Assembly (NCBI RefSeq): GCF_010682065.1
Contig: NZ_JAAGWG010000016.1
Coordinates: 62,001-126,000 of the forward strand
Source of the DNA: Blastococcus saxobsidens
GTDB lineage: Bacteria > Actinomycetota > Actinomycetes > Mycobacteriales > Geodermatophilaceae
Reading direction: 5' to 3'
Length of the DNA stretch: 64,000 bases
The notes beneath the pieces were generated by a model that saw only the letters and a program-made list of their open reading frames with translations, was not told the DNA's origin and searched no databases. Every line of letters starts with the position of its first letter. Within the stretch, counting starts at the first letter, position 1. The translations under genes were made by a program, and so were the position numbers. Shown here piece after piece: positions 1-8,933 of the stretch.

Positions 1-307
1 CCACCGAGGCCGCGGTCGCGCCGGCGGGACCGCTCGGGCGCACCGGGGCGTCCTCGTCGTCGCCGAGCAACTGGTCGCGGATGAACGTGCGCGGGTGGTA
101 CCTGCGCAGGTCCAGGTCGCGCAGCTCGGAGAAGTCGTCACCCATCGACTCGTGCACCTGCTCGCGGACCCCGGTGATCGCCGCCTTCGCCTTCTTCAGG
201 CCGCTGGCGGCGTCCTTGGCCAGGTGCGGCAGGCGCTCGGGGCCGAAGATGAACAGCGCGGCGAGGCCCAGGACGATGATCTCGCCCCAGCCGATCGAGT
301 CGAACAC
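1..307 (-). CDS. tatB: Sec-independent protein translocase subunit TatB (partial)
   Basis: TatB works with TatC in the cytoplasmic membrane to recognise twin-arginine export substrates. About 102 residues are visible; the C-terminus and stop lie beyond base 1. Translation starts at GTG 307. One N-terminal membrane helix runs into the family hallmark (GEIIVLGLAALFIFGPERLP, about residues 8-27), followed by an amphipathic Lys/Ala-rich helix (LAKDAASGLKKAKAAITG). The gene lies downstream of sigE, the anti-sigma gene and htrA on the same strand, the order known from mycobacteria. The Tat substrate PhoX is encoded in this window. A TatA paralogue is the only real alternative, but the length beyond the helix and the sigE-htrA context favour TatB. 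Confidence 0.93.
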   Translation of the reverse strand, partial: MFDSIGWGEIIVLGLAALFIFGPERLPHLAKDAASGLKKAKAAITGVREQVHESMGDDFSELRDLDLRRYHPRTFIRDQLLGDDEDAPVRPSGPAGATAASV

Positions 308-379
308 CGCCGCTCCCGTCCTCGTCGGCCGCCCGGCGCGGCCACCCACCAGCGTAGGTGGGGCCGTCCGGCCGCCGGA

Positions 380-1930
380 TCACGCCTGGGTGAGCGTCGC
401 CTGAACCTTCTGCGAGCTGCCGCCGCGGACCAGCTCCACGGTCACCTCGTCGCCCGGCTCGCGGGCGTCCACGGCGACGGCCAGCTCCTCGGAGCTGCCG
501 ACCTCGGTGTCGTCGATCGCGATGATGATGTCCTCCTCGCGGATCCCGGCCTCCGCGGCGGCGCTGCCGGGCTCCACGTTCAGCACGAGGGCGCCGTCGC
601 GGGTGCCGTCGGTGACCGAGCGGGCGTTGACGCCGAGCGTGGCGTGCACCGCCGAGCCGGTGGAGATCAGCTGCTCGGCAATCCGCTTCATCGTGTCGAT
701 GGGGATGGCGAAGCCGAGGCCGATCGAGCCACCCGCGCCCGTGGAGGCGATCGCGGTGTTGATGCCGATCAGCGAGCCGGAGGCGTCCACCAGCGCACCA
801 CCGGAGTTGCCGGGGTTGATCGGCGCATCGGTCTGGACGGCGCTGATGACGGCGTTGGTGTCGGTGCCCTCGCCGGACAGCCGCACCGGGCGGTCCAGCG
901 AGCTCACGATGCCGCTGGTGACCGTGCCGGCCAGGCCCAGCGGGGAGCCGATGGCCACCACCGGGTCACCGACCACGACGTCGTCGGACCGGCCGAGCGA
1001 CGCGGTCACCAGGCCGGGCTTCTCCACCTTGATGACGGCGAGGTCGCTGGCCGGGTCACGGCCGACGATGCGGGCGGCCGACCCGCTGCCGTCGGAGAAC
1101 ACGGCGCGGATCTCGGCACCCTCGACGTCGTCGGCGCCGGAGACGACGTGGTTGTTCGTGACGATGTAGCCGTTCTCGCCGTCGATGACCACGCCGGAAC
1201 CGGTCGCGCCGGCCTGCCCGACGCGCACCTCGATCGAGACCACGGCGGGGATCACCTGCTCCGCGATGCCCGACACCGAGCCGGGCTCCCGGGTGATCCC
1301 CGGTTCCACCTGGGAGAGCGTCGTCCCCGGGGCCAGCAGCGGCGTCTCCTCCGCGGTGCGGGTGAGGTACCAGCCGACGCCGCCCCCGACGGCCGACACC
1401 AGGAGCAGGCCGAGGACAGCGAGCGTCATCAGGCGCACGGACAGGTCGCGCAGCCGGAGCTTGCGGCGGCCCTGGGCGTCGACGACGACCGGGCCCGGCT
1501 GGGCGTCCTCGTCGTACACCGCGGGCGCCCCGAGGCCGGCGGGGGCCGCGGGGTCGCGCCACGGGTCGGTGCGGGCGTCGGCCTTCCACCACGGACCGGC
1601 GGCGGTGCGCCGGCCGCCCGGACGCCCGGACGGCGGGTCCTGCAGCCCGCCCCGACCGGGCGCGGGCGGCCCGAAGGCTCGGATCAGCGCCTCGGGCGGG
1701 GGCGGCGGCACGGGTCGCGCGGGGAGCGGGGGCCGGTTGCCGGCGAAGCTGCCGTCGACGGCCGGCGGGCGGCCGAACGCGCCGGCCTGGCCGGGCGTGT
1801 TGGGCGGCGCGGCGACCGGACGGGGGTCGAGCCGCTGGGCGGACGCGTCGAAGCCACCGGTCTGCCCGTCGGGCCGGGTGAAGACGGCGTCCGGGCGGCC
1901 GTCGGCCGACCGGTCCTCGGGACGGGTCAG
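380..1930 (-). CDS. htrA: HtrA/DegP-type membrane-anchored serine protease with PDZ domain
   Basis: Envelope quality-control protease of the trypsin-like HtrA family. Counted from residue 1 at 1930, residues 1-165 are Pro/Arg-rich and probably cytoplasmic, and a single membrane helix spans about 168-187 (MTLAVLGLLLVSAVGGGVGW). The protease domain follows with His261 (TNNHVV), Asp296 (DPASDLAVI) and Ser376 (PGNSGGALVD), and a PDZ domain occupies about 420-510. The start is uncertain: between the upstream stop and residue 138 the frame has no ATG, GTG or TTG, only a CTG that overlaps the anti-sigma TGA as CTGA. Starting there gives 516 residues, close to mycobacterial HtrA; GTG 1519 would give 379 residues and remove the cytoplasmic tail. 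It is probably co-transcribed with sigE and the anti-sigma gene. Confidence 0.9.
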   Translation of the reverse strand: MTRPEDRSADGRPDAVFTRPDGQTGGFDASAQRLDPRPVAAPPNTPGQAGAFGRPPAVDGSFAGNRPPLPARPVPPPPPEALIRAFGPPAPGRGGLQDPPSGRPGGRRTAAGPWWKADARTDPWRDPAAPAGLGAPAVYDEDAQPGPVVVDAQGRRKLRLRDLSVRLMTLAVLGLLLVSAVGGGVGWYLTRTAEETPLLAPGTTLSQVEPGITREPGSVSGIAEQVIPAVVSIEVRVGQAGATGSGVVIDGENGYIVTNNHVVSGADDVEGAEIRAVFSDGSGSAARIVGRDPASDLAVIKVEKPGLVTASLGRSDDVVVGDPVVAIGSPLGLAGTVTSGIVSSLDRPVRLSGEGTDTNAVISAVQTDAPINPGNSGGALVDASGSLIGINTAIASTGAGGSIGLGFAIPIDTMKRIAEQLISTGSAVHATLGVNARSVTDGTRDGALVLNVEPGSAAAEAGIREEDIIIAIDDTEVGSSEELAVAVDAREPGDEVTVELVRGGSSQKVQATLTQA

Positions 1931-2499
1931 GGTGTGCCGCCCGGACCGACGGCACCGGAGGAGCCCACTGTCACGGTGCGCAGGACCGGGGGCGCCACCT
2001 CGGTGTGCTGCTGGGGCCCGGGGTCGGCGGCCGGCCCGGGGGTCGCCCGGCCCGGGTCGGCGGGGAGGGTCAGCGCCAGCGCGGTGACGCCGGCACCCAG
2101 GCCGACCAGCGTGCCGGCCACCCCGCGGCGCAGCCACTGCCCGCCGAAGGCTCCGCGGCGTGGCTCCTGCGGGGTGAGGTCGACCGACCAGGAGCCGCTG
2201 CCGCCGGTGACGGTCAGCTCCCCCGGGGCGGCGCTCATCGAGCCCGGACCGCCACCGGCACCCGGCACGTCGGCGGTGAAGGGGATCGCGCACAACCGCG
2301 ACATGAGGTCACCGGGGACGACGACGTCGGCGGAGCCGTGCAGCGCCTCCTTCGCCTCGCGCTGGGCCTCCACCGCCATCCGGCACTGCGCGCAGCCGGT
2401 CAGGTGGCGGGCGGCCCGCGCGGCCGGGCCGGCCGCCAGCTCGCCGTCGACGAGCGCGGCGATGGCCTCCTGCGCCAGGTGGCTCTCCGGGATGTTCAC
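1927..2499 (-). CDS. rseA: Zinc-binding anti-sigma factor (RseA/RsrA-like, ZAS domain)
   Basis: This 190-residue protein is the predicted partner of the ECF sigma factor encoded immediately upstream; GTG 2499 overlaps the sigE stop by four bases (GTGA). The ZAS signature HxxxCxxC is seen as His32, Cys36, Cys39 ([10 protein letters not shown]). The family binds and inactivates its sigma factor and releases it on redox or envelope stress. The central region is low-complexity Gly/Pro, and a hydrophobic stretch at about 127-146 ([20 protein letters not shown]) could anchor the C-terminal half in the membrane, which would differ from soluble RsrA. The mycobacterial equivalent controls SigE; specificity for this sigma factor is inferred from adjacency. 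Confidence 0.88.
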   Translation of the reverse strand: MNIPESHLAQEAIAALVDGELAAGPAARAARHLTGCAQCRMAVEAQREAKEALHGSADVVVPGDLMSRLCAIPFTADVPGAGGGPGSMSAAPGELTVTGGSGSWSVDLTPQEPRRGAFGGQWLRRGVAGTLVGLGAGVTALALTLPADPGRATPGPAADPGPQQHTEVAPPVLRTVTVGSSGAVGPGGTP

Positions 2500-3161
2500 G
2501 CCCCTACCTCCCCCGGCACGACCGGACGACGGGGCGCCAGGTGGGCGAGCGCCTGGCGCAGCTGGACGCGGCCGCGGTGGATGCGGCTGCGCACCGTGCC
2601 GAGCTTGATGCCCAGCGTCGCGGCGATCTCCTCGTAGGTGAGGCCCTCGATGTCACAGAGGACCACCGCCACGCGGAACTCCGGCGGCAGCGCGTCCAGC
2701 GCGGCCTGCACCTGCGGGTCGAGGTGGGTGTCGGCGTAGACCTGCTCGGGGCTGGGCGCGCGGCCGGGGAGCCGCTCGGTGTCCTCGGGCAGCGCGTCGA
2801 ACCGGATGCGCTGGCGCCGCCGGACCATGTCGAGGAACAGGTTCGTGGTGATGCGGTGCAGCCAGCCCTCGAAAGTGCCCGGCGAGTAGTCGGCCAGCGA
2901 GCGGAAGACCCGGACGAACGTCTCCTGGGTGAGGTCCTCGGCGTCCTGGGCGTTGCCCGACAGCCGGTAGGCCAGCCGGTAGACACGGGCGGAGTGGTCG
3001 CGCACGACCTGCTCCCACGAGGGCGCCACCCAGGCGTCCGGCCCCCCGACGGGGGCAGCGGACTGCACGGGAGTGGCCTCGGGCACGGACCCAGGATCGC
3101 AGACCGGAGTCGCGGCGACCTCCTCGGTCTCGGCGTTTCGGGCGGACAGGGCTCGCTTCAC
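2496..3161 (-). CDS. sigE: ECF RNA polymerase sigma factor, SigE group
   Basis: Extracytoplasmic-function sigma factor of about 221 residues. Region 2 spans about 50-115, with the [17 protein letters not shown] segment that contacts core polymerase and the -10 element. Region 4 spans about 160-212, with the helix-turn-helix [23 protein letters not shown] 3161 is chosen as start because it gives a length typical of the family; a start about 10 codons upstream is possible. It heads a tightly packed minus-strand unit (sigma, anti-sigma, htrA, then tatB), so the protease is a likely target or effector of the stress response. An ECF-type promoter (GGGAAC-N19-GTT) lies just upstream and would allow autoregulation. 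Confidence 0.93.
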   Translation of the reverse strand: MKRALSARNAETEEVAATPVCDPGSVPEATPVQSAAPVGGPDAWVAPSWEQVVRDHSARVYRLAYRLSGNAQDAEDLTQETFVRVFRSLADYSPGTFEGWLHRITTNLFLDMVRRRQRIRFDALPEDTERLPGRAPSPEQVYADTHLDPQVQAALDALPPEFRVAVVLCDIEGLTYEEIAATLGIKLGTVRSRIHRGRVQLRQALAHLAPRRPVVPGEVGA

Positions 3162-3176
3162 GCGCACGTCCTGATC

Positions 3177-3204
3177 AACGGGCGGGCGGCACATCCGTGT
3201 TCCC
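3177..3204 (-). promoter_or_regulatory. Candidate ECF-type promoter of sigE
   Basis: On the minus strand GGGAAC (3204-3199) is followed by 19 bases and GTT (3179-3177). This matches the GGAAC/T-N18-19-GTT pattern of SigE/SigR-type sigma factors. The predicted transcript start near 3170 is only about 9 bases before the chosen sigE start. Autoregulation is inferred. Confidence 0.4.
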
Positions 3205-3271
3205 GCGCACCGGAACTCCCAGGAGACGCACAGGTGCCGCGTCCGCACGCAGGTCCGGGCCGCCCGGCCAC

Positions 3272-3277
3272 TACCCT
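3272..3277 (+). promoter_or_regulatory. -10 box of a probable leaderless transcript (O-methyltransferase)
   Basis: TACCCT ends six bases before GTG 3284, so transcription would start at or next to the start codon. No Shine-Dalgarno sequence precedes the gene. The TANNNT pattern is typical of actinobacterial -10 elements. Confidence 0.45.
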
Positions 3278-3283
3278 CGGCCG

Positions 3284-3943
3284 GTGATGAGCGCCCAGGC
3301 ACCGCCGCCCGGCAGTGGCACCGACGCGGGCGCTGCGTACGCCGATCGGTTCGCCGGTGAGTCCCCCGAGATGGCCGCGGCCCGGGAGCGGGCGCACCAC
3401 CTGTCCGGACCTCCCCCGGTGGAGCCCTCGGTGGGTGCGACCCTCGCCGTCCTGGCGACCACGACCGCGGCCCGAACGGTCGTGTCCATCGGCAGCGGAG
3501 GGGGGCTGGCCCCCCTCTGGCTGCTGCGCGGCATGCGTCCCGACGGCGTCCTCACCGCCCTGGACGGCGACCCGGAGCAGCTCCGCGCCGCCCGCCGGGC
3601 GCTGGCCGAGGCGAACGTGCCGGCCAGCCGCGCCCGGCTGATCTTCGGCACCCCCGGCGAGGTGCTCCCGCGGCTGTCCCCCGGCGCCTACGACATGGTC
3701 TGCTGCGCCGGCCCGCCCCGGGAGTACGCCGAGCAGCTGGCCGCCCTGGTGGCGCTGGTGCGGGTGGGCGGCACGCTCACCCTGCACGGGCTGCTGGAGG
3801 GCGGCCGCATCGCCGACCGCACCGTCCGGGACCCGCAGACGGTGGCCTGGCGCGAGATCGGCCGGACGATCCGCGACGACGAGACGCTGCTGCCGGCCGT
3901 GCTGCCCATCGGCAGCGGACTGCTGGTCGCCACCAAGCGCTGA
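3284..3943 (+). CDS. SAM-dependent O-methyltransferase (Rv1220c-like)
   Basis: Class I methyltransferase of 219 residues related to catechol/caffeoyl-CoA O-methyltransferases. The SAM-binding motif I reads [17 protein letters not shown], followed by an acidic strand end ([11 protein letters not shown]) and [10 protein letters not shown] where motif IV is expected; a C-terminal [13 protein letters not shown] segment completes the fold. Start GTG 3284 is preferred over ATG 3287 because a -10 box lies exactly six bases upstream. It is divergent from sigE, as in mycobacteria. The methyl acceptor is unknown. Confidence 0.82.
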   Translation: MMSAQAPPPGSGTDAGAAYADRFAGESPEMAAARERAHHLSGPPPVEPSVGATLAVLATTTAARTVVSIGSGGGLAPLWLLRGMRPDGVLTALDGDPEQLRAARRALAEANVPASRARLIFGTPGEVLPRLSPGAYDMVCCAGPPREYAEQLAALVALVRVGGTLTLHGLLEGGRIADRTVRDPQTVAWREIGRTIRDDETLLPAVLPIGSGLLVATKR

Positions 3944-3974
3944 CCCGCCCGCCGCCCGCCCGCAAGCGGTCGGC

Positions 3975-5195
3975 TCAGACGTAGGCGCGGGCACCCTTGC
4001 CGATGACGGTGATGCCGCCGGCGCTGACGTGGTAGCGCTCCCGGTCGAGCTCGGGGTCCATGCCGATCCGCGCCCCCGCGGGGATCACGACGTTCTTGTC
4101 CAGGATCGCCCGGCGCACCTGGGCGCCCTCGCCGATGTACGCGCCGTCCATGACGACGCTGCCCTCGACCCGCGCGCCGCGCTCGACCCGCACCCCCGGC
4201 GAGATCACCGAGCCGTGCACCGAGCCGCCGCCGATGATCGCGCCCGCGCTCACCATGGACTCCTCGGCCCGGCCGCCGAGGACGAACTTCGCCGGCGGCA
4301 ACTGCGGCGGCAGCGTGTAGATCGGCCAGCGGTCGTTGTAGAGGTTGAACACCGGCGTCACCGACACCAGGTCCATGTGCGCGTCGTAGTACGCGTCGAT
4401 CGTCCCGACGTCCCGCCAGTAGCCGTGGTCGCGCTCAGTGGCGCCCGGGACGACGTTCGTGGAGAAGTCGTAGACCCAGGCCTCCCCCGCCGCGGCCAGC
4501 ATCGGCATGATCGAGCCGCCCATGTCGTGCACGGAGTCCTCGTCGGCGGCATCGGTGCGCAGCGCCTCGAGCAGCGCGTCGGTGGAGAACACGTAGTTGC
4601 CCATGGAGGCGAAGCTCTCCTCGGGCGAGTCCGGCAGGCCGGGCGGGTCCGACGGCTTCTCCAGGAAGCCCCGCACCCGGCCCTCCGCGTCGGCGTCGAT
4701 GACGCCGAACTCGGTGGCCTCCCGGCGCGGCACCCGCAGCCCCGCGATGGTCACCCCGGCGCCGGTCCGCAGGTGCTGGTCGATCATCTGCGCCGGGTCC
4801 ATGCGGTAGACGTGGTCGGCCCCGAAGACGACGACGATGTCGGGCCGCTCGTCGTAGATCAGGTTCAGGCTCTGGAAGATCGCGTCCGCGCTGCCGGTGT
4901 ACCAGCGCGGGCCGAGCCGCTGCTGGGCCGGCACCGGGGTGATGTAGTTGCCGAGCAGCTGCGACATCCGCCAGGTGGTGGTGATGTGCCGGTCCAGGCT
5001 GTGGCTCTTGTACTGCGTCAGGACGGCGATCTGCCGGATGTCGGCGTTCACCAGGTTCGACAGCACGAAGTCGATCAGCCGGTAGTTGCCCCCGAACGGG
5101 ACAGCCGGCTTGGCACGGTCCTGGGTCAGCGGAGCCAGCCGCTTTCCCTCACCGCCCGCCAGGACGATGCCGAGAACCCGAGGACCGCCGCGCAT
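3975..5195 (-). CDS. glgC: Glucose-1-phosphate adenylyltransferase (ADP-glucose pyrophosphorylase)
   Basis: GlgC makes ADP-glucose from ATP and glucose-1-phosphate, the donor for glycogen and maltose-1-phosphate synthesis. The 406-residue protein starts at ATG 5195 with [20 protein letters not shown], containing the nucleotide-binding [11 protein letters not shown] signature. Further family segments include [18 protein letters not shown]-like [19 protein letters not shown] and [10 protein letters not shown]. The C-terminal third is a left-handed beta-helix (repeats such as [20 protein letters not shown]). It lies back to back with glgM across a 281-base gap, so the two genes supply substrate and enzyme for the same pathway. 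Confidence 0.96.
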   Translation of the reverse strand: MRGGPRVLGIVLAGGEGKRLAPLTQDRAKPAVPFGGNYRLIDFVLSNLVNADIRQIAVLTQYKSHSLDRHITTTWRMSQLLGNYITPVPAQQRLGPRWYTGSADAIFQSLNLIYDERPDIVVVFGADHVYRMDPAQMIDQHLRTGAGVTIAGLRVPRREATEFGVIDADAEGRVRGFLEKPSDPPGLPDSPEESFASMGNYVFSTDALLEALRTDAADEDSVHDMGGSIMPMLAAAGEAWVYDFSTNVVPGATERDHGYWRDVGTIDAYYDAHMDLVSVTPVFNLYNDRWPIYTLPPQLPPAKFVLGGRAEESMVSAGAIIGGGSVHGSVISPGVRVERGARVEGSVVMDGAYIGEGAQVRRAILDKNVVIPAGARIGMDPELDRERYHVSAGGITVIGKGARAYV

Positions 5196-5340
5196 GCCGG
5201 AAACGTAACCGTTCCCGGAGTCCGCCACAGCATCGAGGCCGACGAGGCCACCCATCGGGGGGCCTACCGGCGAACTGCGGCCCGGCTCGACCCGGCCCGT
5301 CGCCCGTTGCGCCGCGGCACGACGCGGCTCGACGGTCGCC

Positions 5341-5401
5341 GACCCGGCTCGACCCTCGGGAGCGCCGGGAGGTGACCCGGCTCGACCCTCGGGAGCGCCG
5401 G
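5341..5401. repeat. Two 28-bp direct repeats upstream of glgM
   Basis: An identical 28-base unit beginning gacccggctcgaccctcggg occurs at 5341-5368 and 5374-5401, offset by 33 bases. Degenerate copies of its core (cggctcgac) occur at about 5280-5340. The array lies in the 281-base glgC-glgM gap, which otherwise holds the glgM -10 box at 5465-5470 and nothing else recognised. Confidence 0.8.
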
Positions 5402-5464
5402 CAGGGCACGGACCGGAACGGCTCCGTCCAGGGCCTGCGAGGGGTGCAGAGGGCGGGATCCTTC

Positions 5465-5470
5465 TAGGGT
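5465..5470 (+). promoter_or_regulatory. -10 box of a probable leaderless glgM transcript
   Basis: TAGGGT ends six bases before GTG 5477. No ribosome-binding site is present between them, so a transcript starting at the GTG is likely. Confidence 0.5.
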
Positions 5471-5476
5471 GACGGC

Positions 5477-6649
5477 GTGCGCATCGGGATCGTCACGCGT
5501 GAGTGGCCGCCGGACGTCTACGGCGGCGCGGGGGTGCACGTCGAGCACCTCGTCGCGGCACTGCGCTCGCTGCCCGCGGGACCCGAGGTCGACGTCCACT
5601 GCTTCGGTGCCGAGCGGGCCGACGCCGCCGGGTACGCCGTCCCGGCGGGCCTGGCCGGCGCCAACGGCGCCCTGCAGGCACTGGGCACCGACGTGGAGAT
5701 CGCCGCGGCGCTGGGCGGGGCGGACCTCGTGCACAGCCACACCTGGTACGCCAACGGAGCGGGGATGCTCGCCGCGCTGGTGCACGGCATCCCGCACGTG
5801 GTCACCGCGCACTCGCTGGAGCCGCGCCGGCCGTGGAAGGCCGACCAGCTCGGCGGGGGCTACCGGCTCTCGTCGTGGGTCGAGCGCACCGCCTACCTCG
5901 CGGCCGACGCGGTGATCGCGGTCAGCCACGGCATGCGCACCGACGTCCTGGACGCCTACCCCGAGCTGGACCCGGCCCGCGTGCACGTCGTCGGCAACGG
6001 GGTGGACGCCGACGCCTACCGGCCGGTGCACGCCCCGGACGTCGTGCGCGGGCTCGGGGTGGACCCCGACCGGCCCTACGCGCTCTTCGTCGGGCGGATC
6101 ACGCGGCAGAAGGGCGTGATGCACCTGCTGGCGGCCGCCGAGCAGCTGCCCCCCGACGTCGGCCTCGTCCTCTGCGCGGGCGCCGCGGACACCCCGGCCG
6201 AGCGGCAGCAGGTGGCCGAGGCGGTCGCCGAGCTGCAGGCCCGCCGCAGCGGCGTCGTCTGGATCGAGGCGATGCTCCCGCGCGAGCAGCTGGTGCCGCT
6301 GATCACCGGCGCGACGGTCTTCGTCGTCCCGTCGGTGTACGAGCCCCTCGGCATCGTCAACCTGGAGGCCGCCGCCTGCGGAACCGCGGTGGTGGCCAGC
6401 GCTGTGGGCGGCATCCCGGAGGTCGTCGACGACGGTCGCACCGGGCTGCTCGTGCCCTACGACGAGCACGACCCGGCCGCGTTCGCCGCCGGCCTGGCCG
6501 CACGCACCGGCGAGCTGCTGGCCGACCCGCAGCGGGCGTCGGCCATGGGCGCGGCGGGGCGCGAGCGCGTGCTGGCCGAGTTCGGCTGGGCCGCCATCGC
6601 GCAGCGCACCACGGAGATCTACGCCGCCGTGCTCGCCGGCCGTCGCTGA
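5477..6649 (+). CDS. glgM: Actinobacterial glycogen synthase / alpha-maltose-1-phosphate synthase (GT4)
   Basis: GT4 glycosyltransferase of 390 residues. The N-terminal Rossmann half begins [19 protein letters not shown]. The C-terminal donor site includes [12 protein letters not shown] and the E-x7-E motif region [16 protein letters not shown]. Enzymes of this actinobacterial family, once called GlgA, are known in mycobacteria to make maltose-1-phosphate from ADP-glucose and glucose-1-phosphate, feeding GlgE. Which activity dominates here cannot be told from sequence. It is divergent from glgC, the enzyme that makes its donor. Confidence 0.9.
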   Translation: MRIGIVTREWPPDVYGGAGVHVEHLVAALRSLPAGPEVDVHCFGAERADAAGYAVPAGLAGANGALQALGTDVEIAAALGGADLVHSHTWYANGAGMLAALVHGIPHVVTAHSLEPRRPWKADQLGGGYRLSSWVERTAYLAADAVIAVSHGMRTDVLDAYPELDPARVHVVGNGVDADAYRPVHAPDVVRGLGVDPDRPYALFVGRITRQKGVMHLLAAAEQLPPDVGLVLCAGAADTPAERQQVAEAVAELQARRSGVVWIEAMLPREQLVPLITGATVFVVPSVYEPLGIVNLEAAACGTAVVASAVGGIPEVVDDGRTGLLVPYDEHDPAAFAAGLAARTGELLADPQRASAMGAAGRERVLAEFGWAAIAQRTTEIYAAVLAGRR

Positions 6650-6683
6650 CGGGCGCCGTCGCCGCCTGCTAGCGTCCTCGCCG

Positions 6684-6787
6684 CCGGGACCGTGTCCCGG
6701 TGGTGCAACGGCAGCGAAGTCCGGTGGGAGCCCGGCGCTGTCCCGCAACTGTGAGGGCCTCCGGGGCCCGAGCCAGATCGCCTGCCC
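6684..6787 (+). ncRNA. Cobalamin (B12) riboswitch aptamer
   Basis: The conserved core is visible: gaagtccggtgggagcccgg, then cgctgtcccgcaactgtga, and the B12-box-like agccagatcgcctgcc at 6771-6786. The order and spacing are those of the adenosylcobalamin aptamer. It lies about 95 bases before btuF, consistent with repression of B12 uptake when the cofactor is abundant. Confidence 0.92.
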
Positions 6788-6799
6788 TGCGCCGTGTTC

Positions 6800-6876
6800 C
6801 GACCCTCGCGGCAAGGGTCGCGCATCAGGTGCCGGTCCGGCGCAACTGCGAGACGCTCGCCGCCTCCTCTGGAGGC
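6800..6876 (+). promoter_or_regulatory. Riboswitch expression platform with sequestered ribosome-binding site
   Basis: Two hairpins follow the aptamer. The first has a 7-bp stem (cgaccct/agggtcg, 6800-6806 with 6814-6820). The second pairs gcctcc (6862-6867) with ggaggc (6871-6876) around a TCT loop. The second stem buries the GGAGG that precedes TTG 6881, so control is probably translational. Confidence 0.7.
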
Positions 6877-6880
6877 TCCG

Positions 6881-7834
6881 TTGTCCCACTCCCTGCACAC
6901 CCGCGTCCGCCGACGGCTCGTGCCCGTCGCCGCGCTGCTCGCCCTCGCCCCGGCGATCGCCGCCTGCGGGGGCGCGGACGAGGCACCGTCGACCTCCGGC
7001 ACGTCGTCGTCCGCCGGCGGCGACTTCCCCGTCACGGTCACCGGTGACGACGGCGAGCTGACCCTCGACGAGCAGCCGCAGAACATCGTCTCGATGTCCC
7101 CCACCGCCACCGAGATGCTGTTCACGATCGGCGCCGGCGACCAGGTCGAGGCCGTGGACGACAACTCCAACTACCCCGAGGGCGTCCCGACCACGGAGCT
7201 GTCGTCGTTCACCCCGAACGCCGAGGCCATCGCGGGCTACGACCCCGACCTCGTGGTGCTCAGCGACGACATCAACGGCGTCGTCGACGCCCTCGACGCC
7301 CTCTCGATCCCCACGCTGCTGCTCGGCGCGGCCGAGGACCTCGAGGACAGCTACGCGCAGATCGAGACCCTCGGTGACGCGACCGGTCACGCCGCGGAGG
7401 CCGACGAGGTCGTCGCCGGTATGCAGGAGCGCATCGCCGACGCCGTCGACGCCGTGGCCGACCAGGCCGAGGGCCTGACCGTCTACCACGAGCTCGGCCC
7501 GGAGCTGTACTCCGCGGGCAGCAGCACGTTCATCGGCAGCGTCTACTCGCTGTTCGGCATGGAGAACATCGCCGACGAGGCGGCGGACGCCGCGGGCGGG
7601 TACCCGCAGCTGTCGGCGGAGTACATCGTCGACGCGCAGCCGGACCTCATCGTCCTGGCCGACACGATCTGCTGCGCCCAGACCGCGGCCACCGTCGCCG
7701 AGCGGCCCGGCTTCGGCACCCTGACCGCGGTGCAGGAGGGCCGGGTCCTCGAGGCCAGCGACGACGTCGCGTCCCGCTGGGGCCCGCGGATCGCCGACTT
7801 CGCCGAGGCCGTCGCCGGGATCGTCCAGGGCTGA
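6881..7834 (+). CDS. btuF: Cobalamin-binding ABC transporter substrate-binding lipoprotein
   Basis: Periplasmic-binding-protein family of FecB/BtuF type, 317 residues. The signal peptide ends in a lipobox (LALAPAIAAC, Cys about 30), so the mature protein would be lipid-anchored outside the membrane. Typical segments are NIVSMSPTATEMLFTIGAGD near the start of the domain and the C-terminal PDLIVLADT. TTG 6881 is taken as start because GGAGG (6871-6875) precedes it by five bases; an open frame continues upstream into the riboswitch but would add residues before the signal peptide. The B12 riboswitch upstream makes cobalamin or a precursor the likely ligand rather than iron-siderophore. Confidence 0.88.
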   Translation: MSHSLHTRVRRRLVPVAALLALAPAIAACGGADEAPSTSGTSSSAGGDFPVTVTGDDGELTLDEQPQNIVSMSPTATEMLFTIGAGDQVEAVDDNSNYPEGVPTTELSSFTPNAEAIAGYDPDLVVLSDDINGVVDALDALSIPTLLLGAAEDLEDSYAQIETLGDATGHAAEADEVVAGMQERIADAVDAVADQAEGLTVYHELGPELYSAGSSTFIGSVYSLFGMENIADEAADAAGGYPQLSAEYIVDAQPDLIVLADTICCAQTAATVAERPGFGTLTAVQEGRVLEASDDVASRWGPRIADFAEAVAGIVQG

Positions 7835-7847
7835 TCGAGCCGCGACC

Positions 7848-8933
7848 ATGACGACGACGACGCCCGGCACCACCGGCCCGGCCGTGGCGCGGCCCGCCCG
7901 CCGCCGGCGCCCCGGGGTGGCGGTGGGGTGCGGCGTCCTCGCGCTGGTCCTCGCCGTGCTCGCGGGGATCTGGGTGGGCGCGCTTCCGCTCCCGCCGGGC
8001 GCCGTCGTCGTCACGCTCGCCGACCGGGTCCTGTCGGTGTTCGGCGGGCACCTCTCCGGCGGGCTGGCCGAGACCCAGGCGGCGGTCCTGCTGGAGCTGC
8101 GGCTGCCGCGGGTGGTGCTCGCGTCGCTCGTCGGCGCGGGTCTGGCCGTGGCGGGCGCGGCCTACCAGGGGGTGTTCCGCAACCCGCTGGCCGACCCGTA
8201 CCTGCTCGGTGCCGCGGCGGGCGCCGGTCTCGGCGCCACCCTGGTCATCGCCTACTCCCCCGTGCAGTCGGTGGGACCGGTGGGGATCGTCCCGCTGGCC
8301 GCCTTCGTCGGCGCCCTCCTGGGTGTCGGGGCGGCACTCCTCCTCGGGACGGCGACCGGCGGGTCGCACAGCCCGACGCTGCTGCTGGCCGGCATCGCGG
8401 TCGCCGCCTTCCTCGCGGCGGCCCAGACCCTGGTCCAGCAACGGAACACCGACGACCTGCGCCGGATCTACGGCTGGCTGATCGGCCAGCTCGGCAGCTC
8501 GCAGTGGTCCGACGTCGTCCTCGTGCTGCCCTACCTCGGGGTGTCCTGCGCCGTCCTGCTCTGCTGCGGGCGGGCCCTCGACGTGCTCGCCGTGGGCGAC
8601 GACGAGGCCACCTCCCTGGGCGTCCACCCCGGCCGGCTGCGGCTGCTGGTCATCGTCGCCGCCTCCCTGGCCACCGCCTCCGCGGTGGCGGTCAGCGGCC
8701 TGATCGGCTTCGTCGGACTGGTCGTCCCGCACATCGTGCGCCGGTTCGTCGGCGGTTCGCACACGCTCGTGCTGCCCCTGTCCCTGCTGGTCGGGGGCGC
8801 GTTCCTCGTCCTGGCGGACCTGATCGCCCGCGTGCTCGTCGCCCCGGCCGAGCTCCCGATCGGTGTGGTCACGGCCTTCGTCGGAGCGCCGTTCTTCGCC
8901 GGGCTCCTGTGGGCCGGGGCCCGACGTCGATGA
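7848..8933 (+). CDS. btuC: FecCD-family cobalamin ABC transporter permease
   Basis: Polytopic permease of 361 residues with about ten hydrophobic segments. The FecCD signatures are seen: LRLPRVVLASLVGAGLAVAG, YQGVFRNPLADPYLLGAAAG, and the cytoplasmic coupling region near GDDEATSLGVHPGRLR. A C-terminal IGFVGLVVPHIVRRFVG segment is also typical. It begins 14 bases after btuF and overlaps btuD by four bases (ATGA), so the three genes are one riboswitch-controlled operon. Confidence 0.92.
   Translation: MTTTTPGTTGPAVARPARRRRPGVAVGCGVLALVLAVLAGIWVGALPLPPGAVVVTLADRVLSVFGGHLSGGLAETQAAVLLELRLPRVVLASLVGAGLAVAGAAYQGVFRNPLADPYLLGAAAGAGLGATLVIAYSPVQSVGPVGIVPLAAFVGALLGVGAALLLGTATGGSHSPTLLLAGIAVAAFLAAAQTLVQQRNTDDLRRIYGWLIGQLGSSQWSDVVLVLPYLGVSCAVLLCCGRALDVLAVGDDEATSLGVHPGRLRLLVIVAASLATASAVAVSGLIGFVGLVVPHIVRRFVGGSHTLVLPLSLLVGGAFLVLADLIARVLVAPAELPIGVVTAFVGAPFFAGLLWAGARRR

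Noticed and set aside
95..2608. Long plus-strand open frame across tatB, htrA and the anti-sigma gene
   Set aside because: It is the GC-rich mirror of the minus-strand genes, with no recognisable domains; the opposite strand shows clear HtrA and ZAS motifs.
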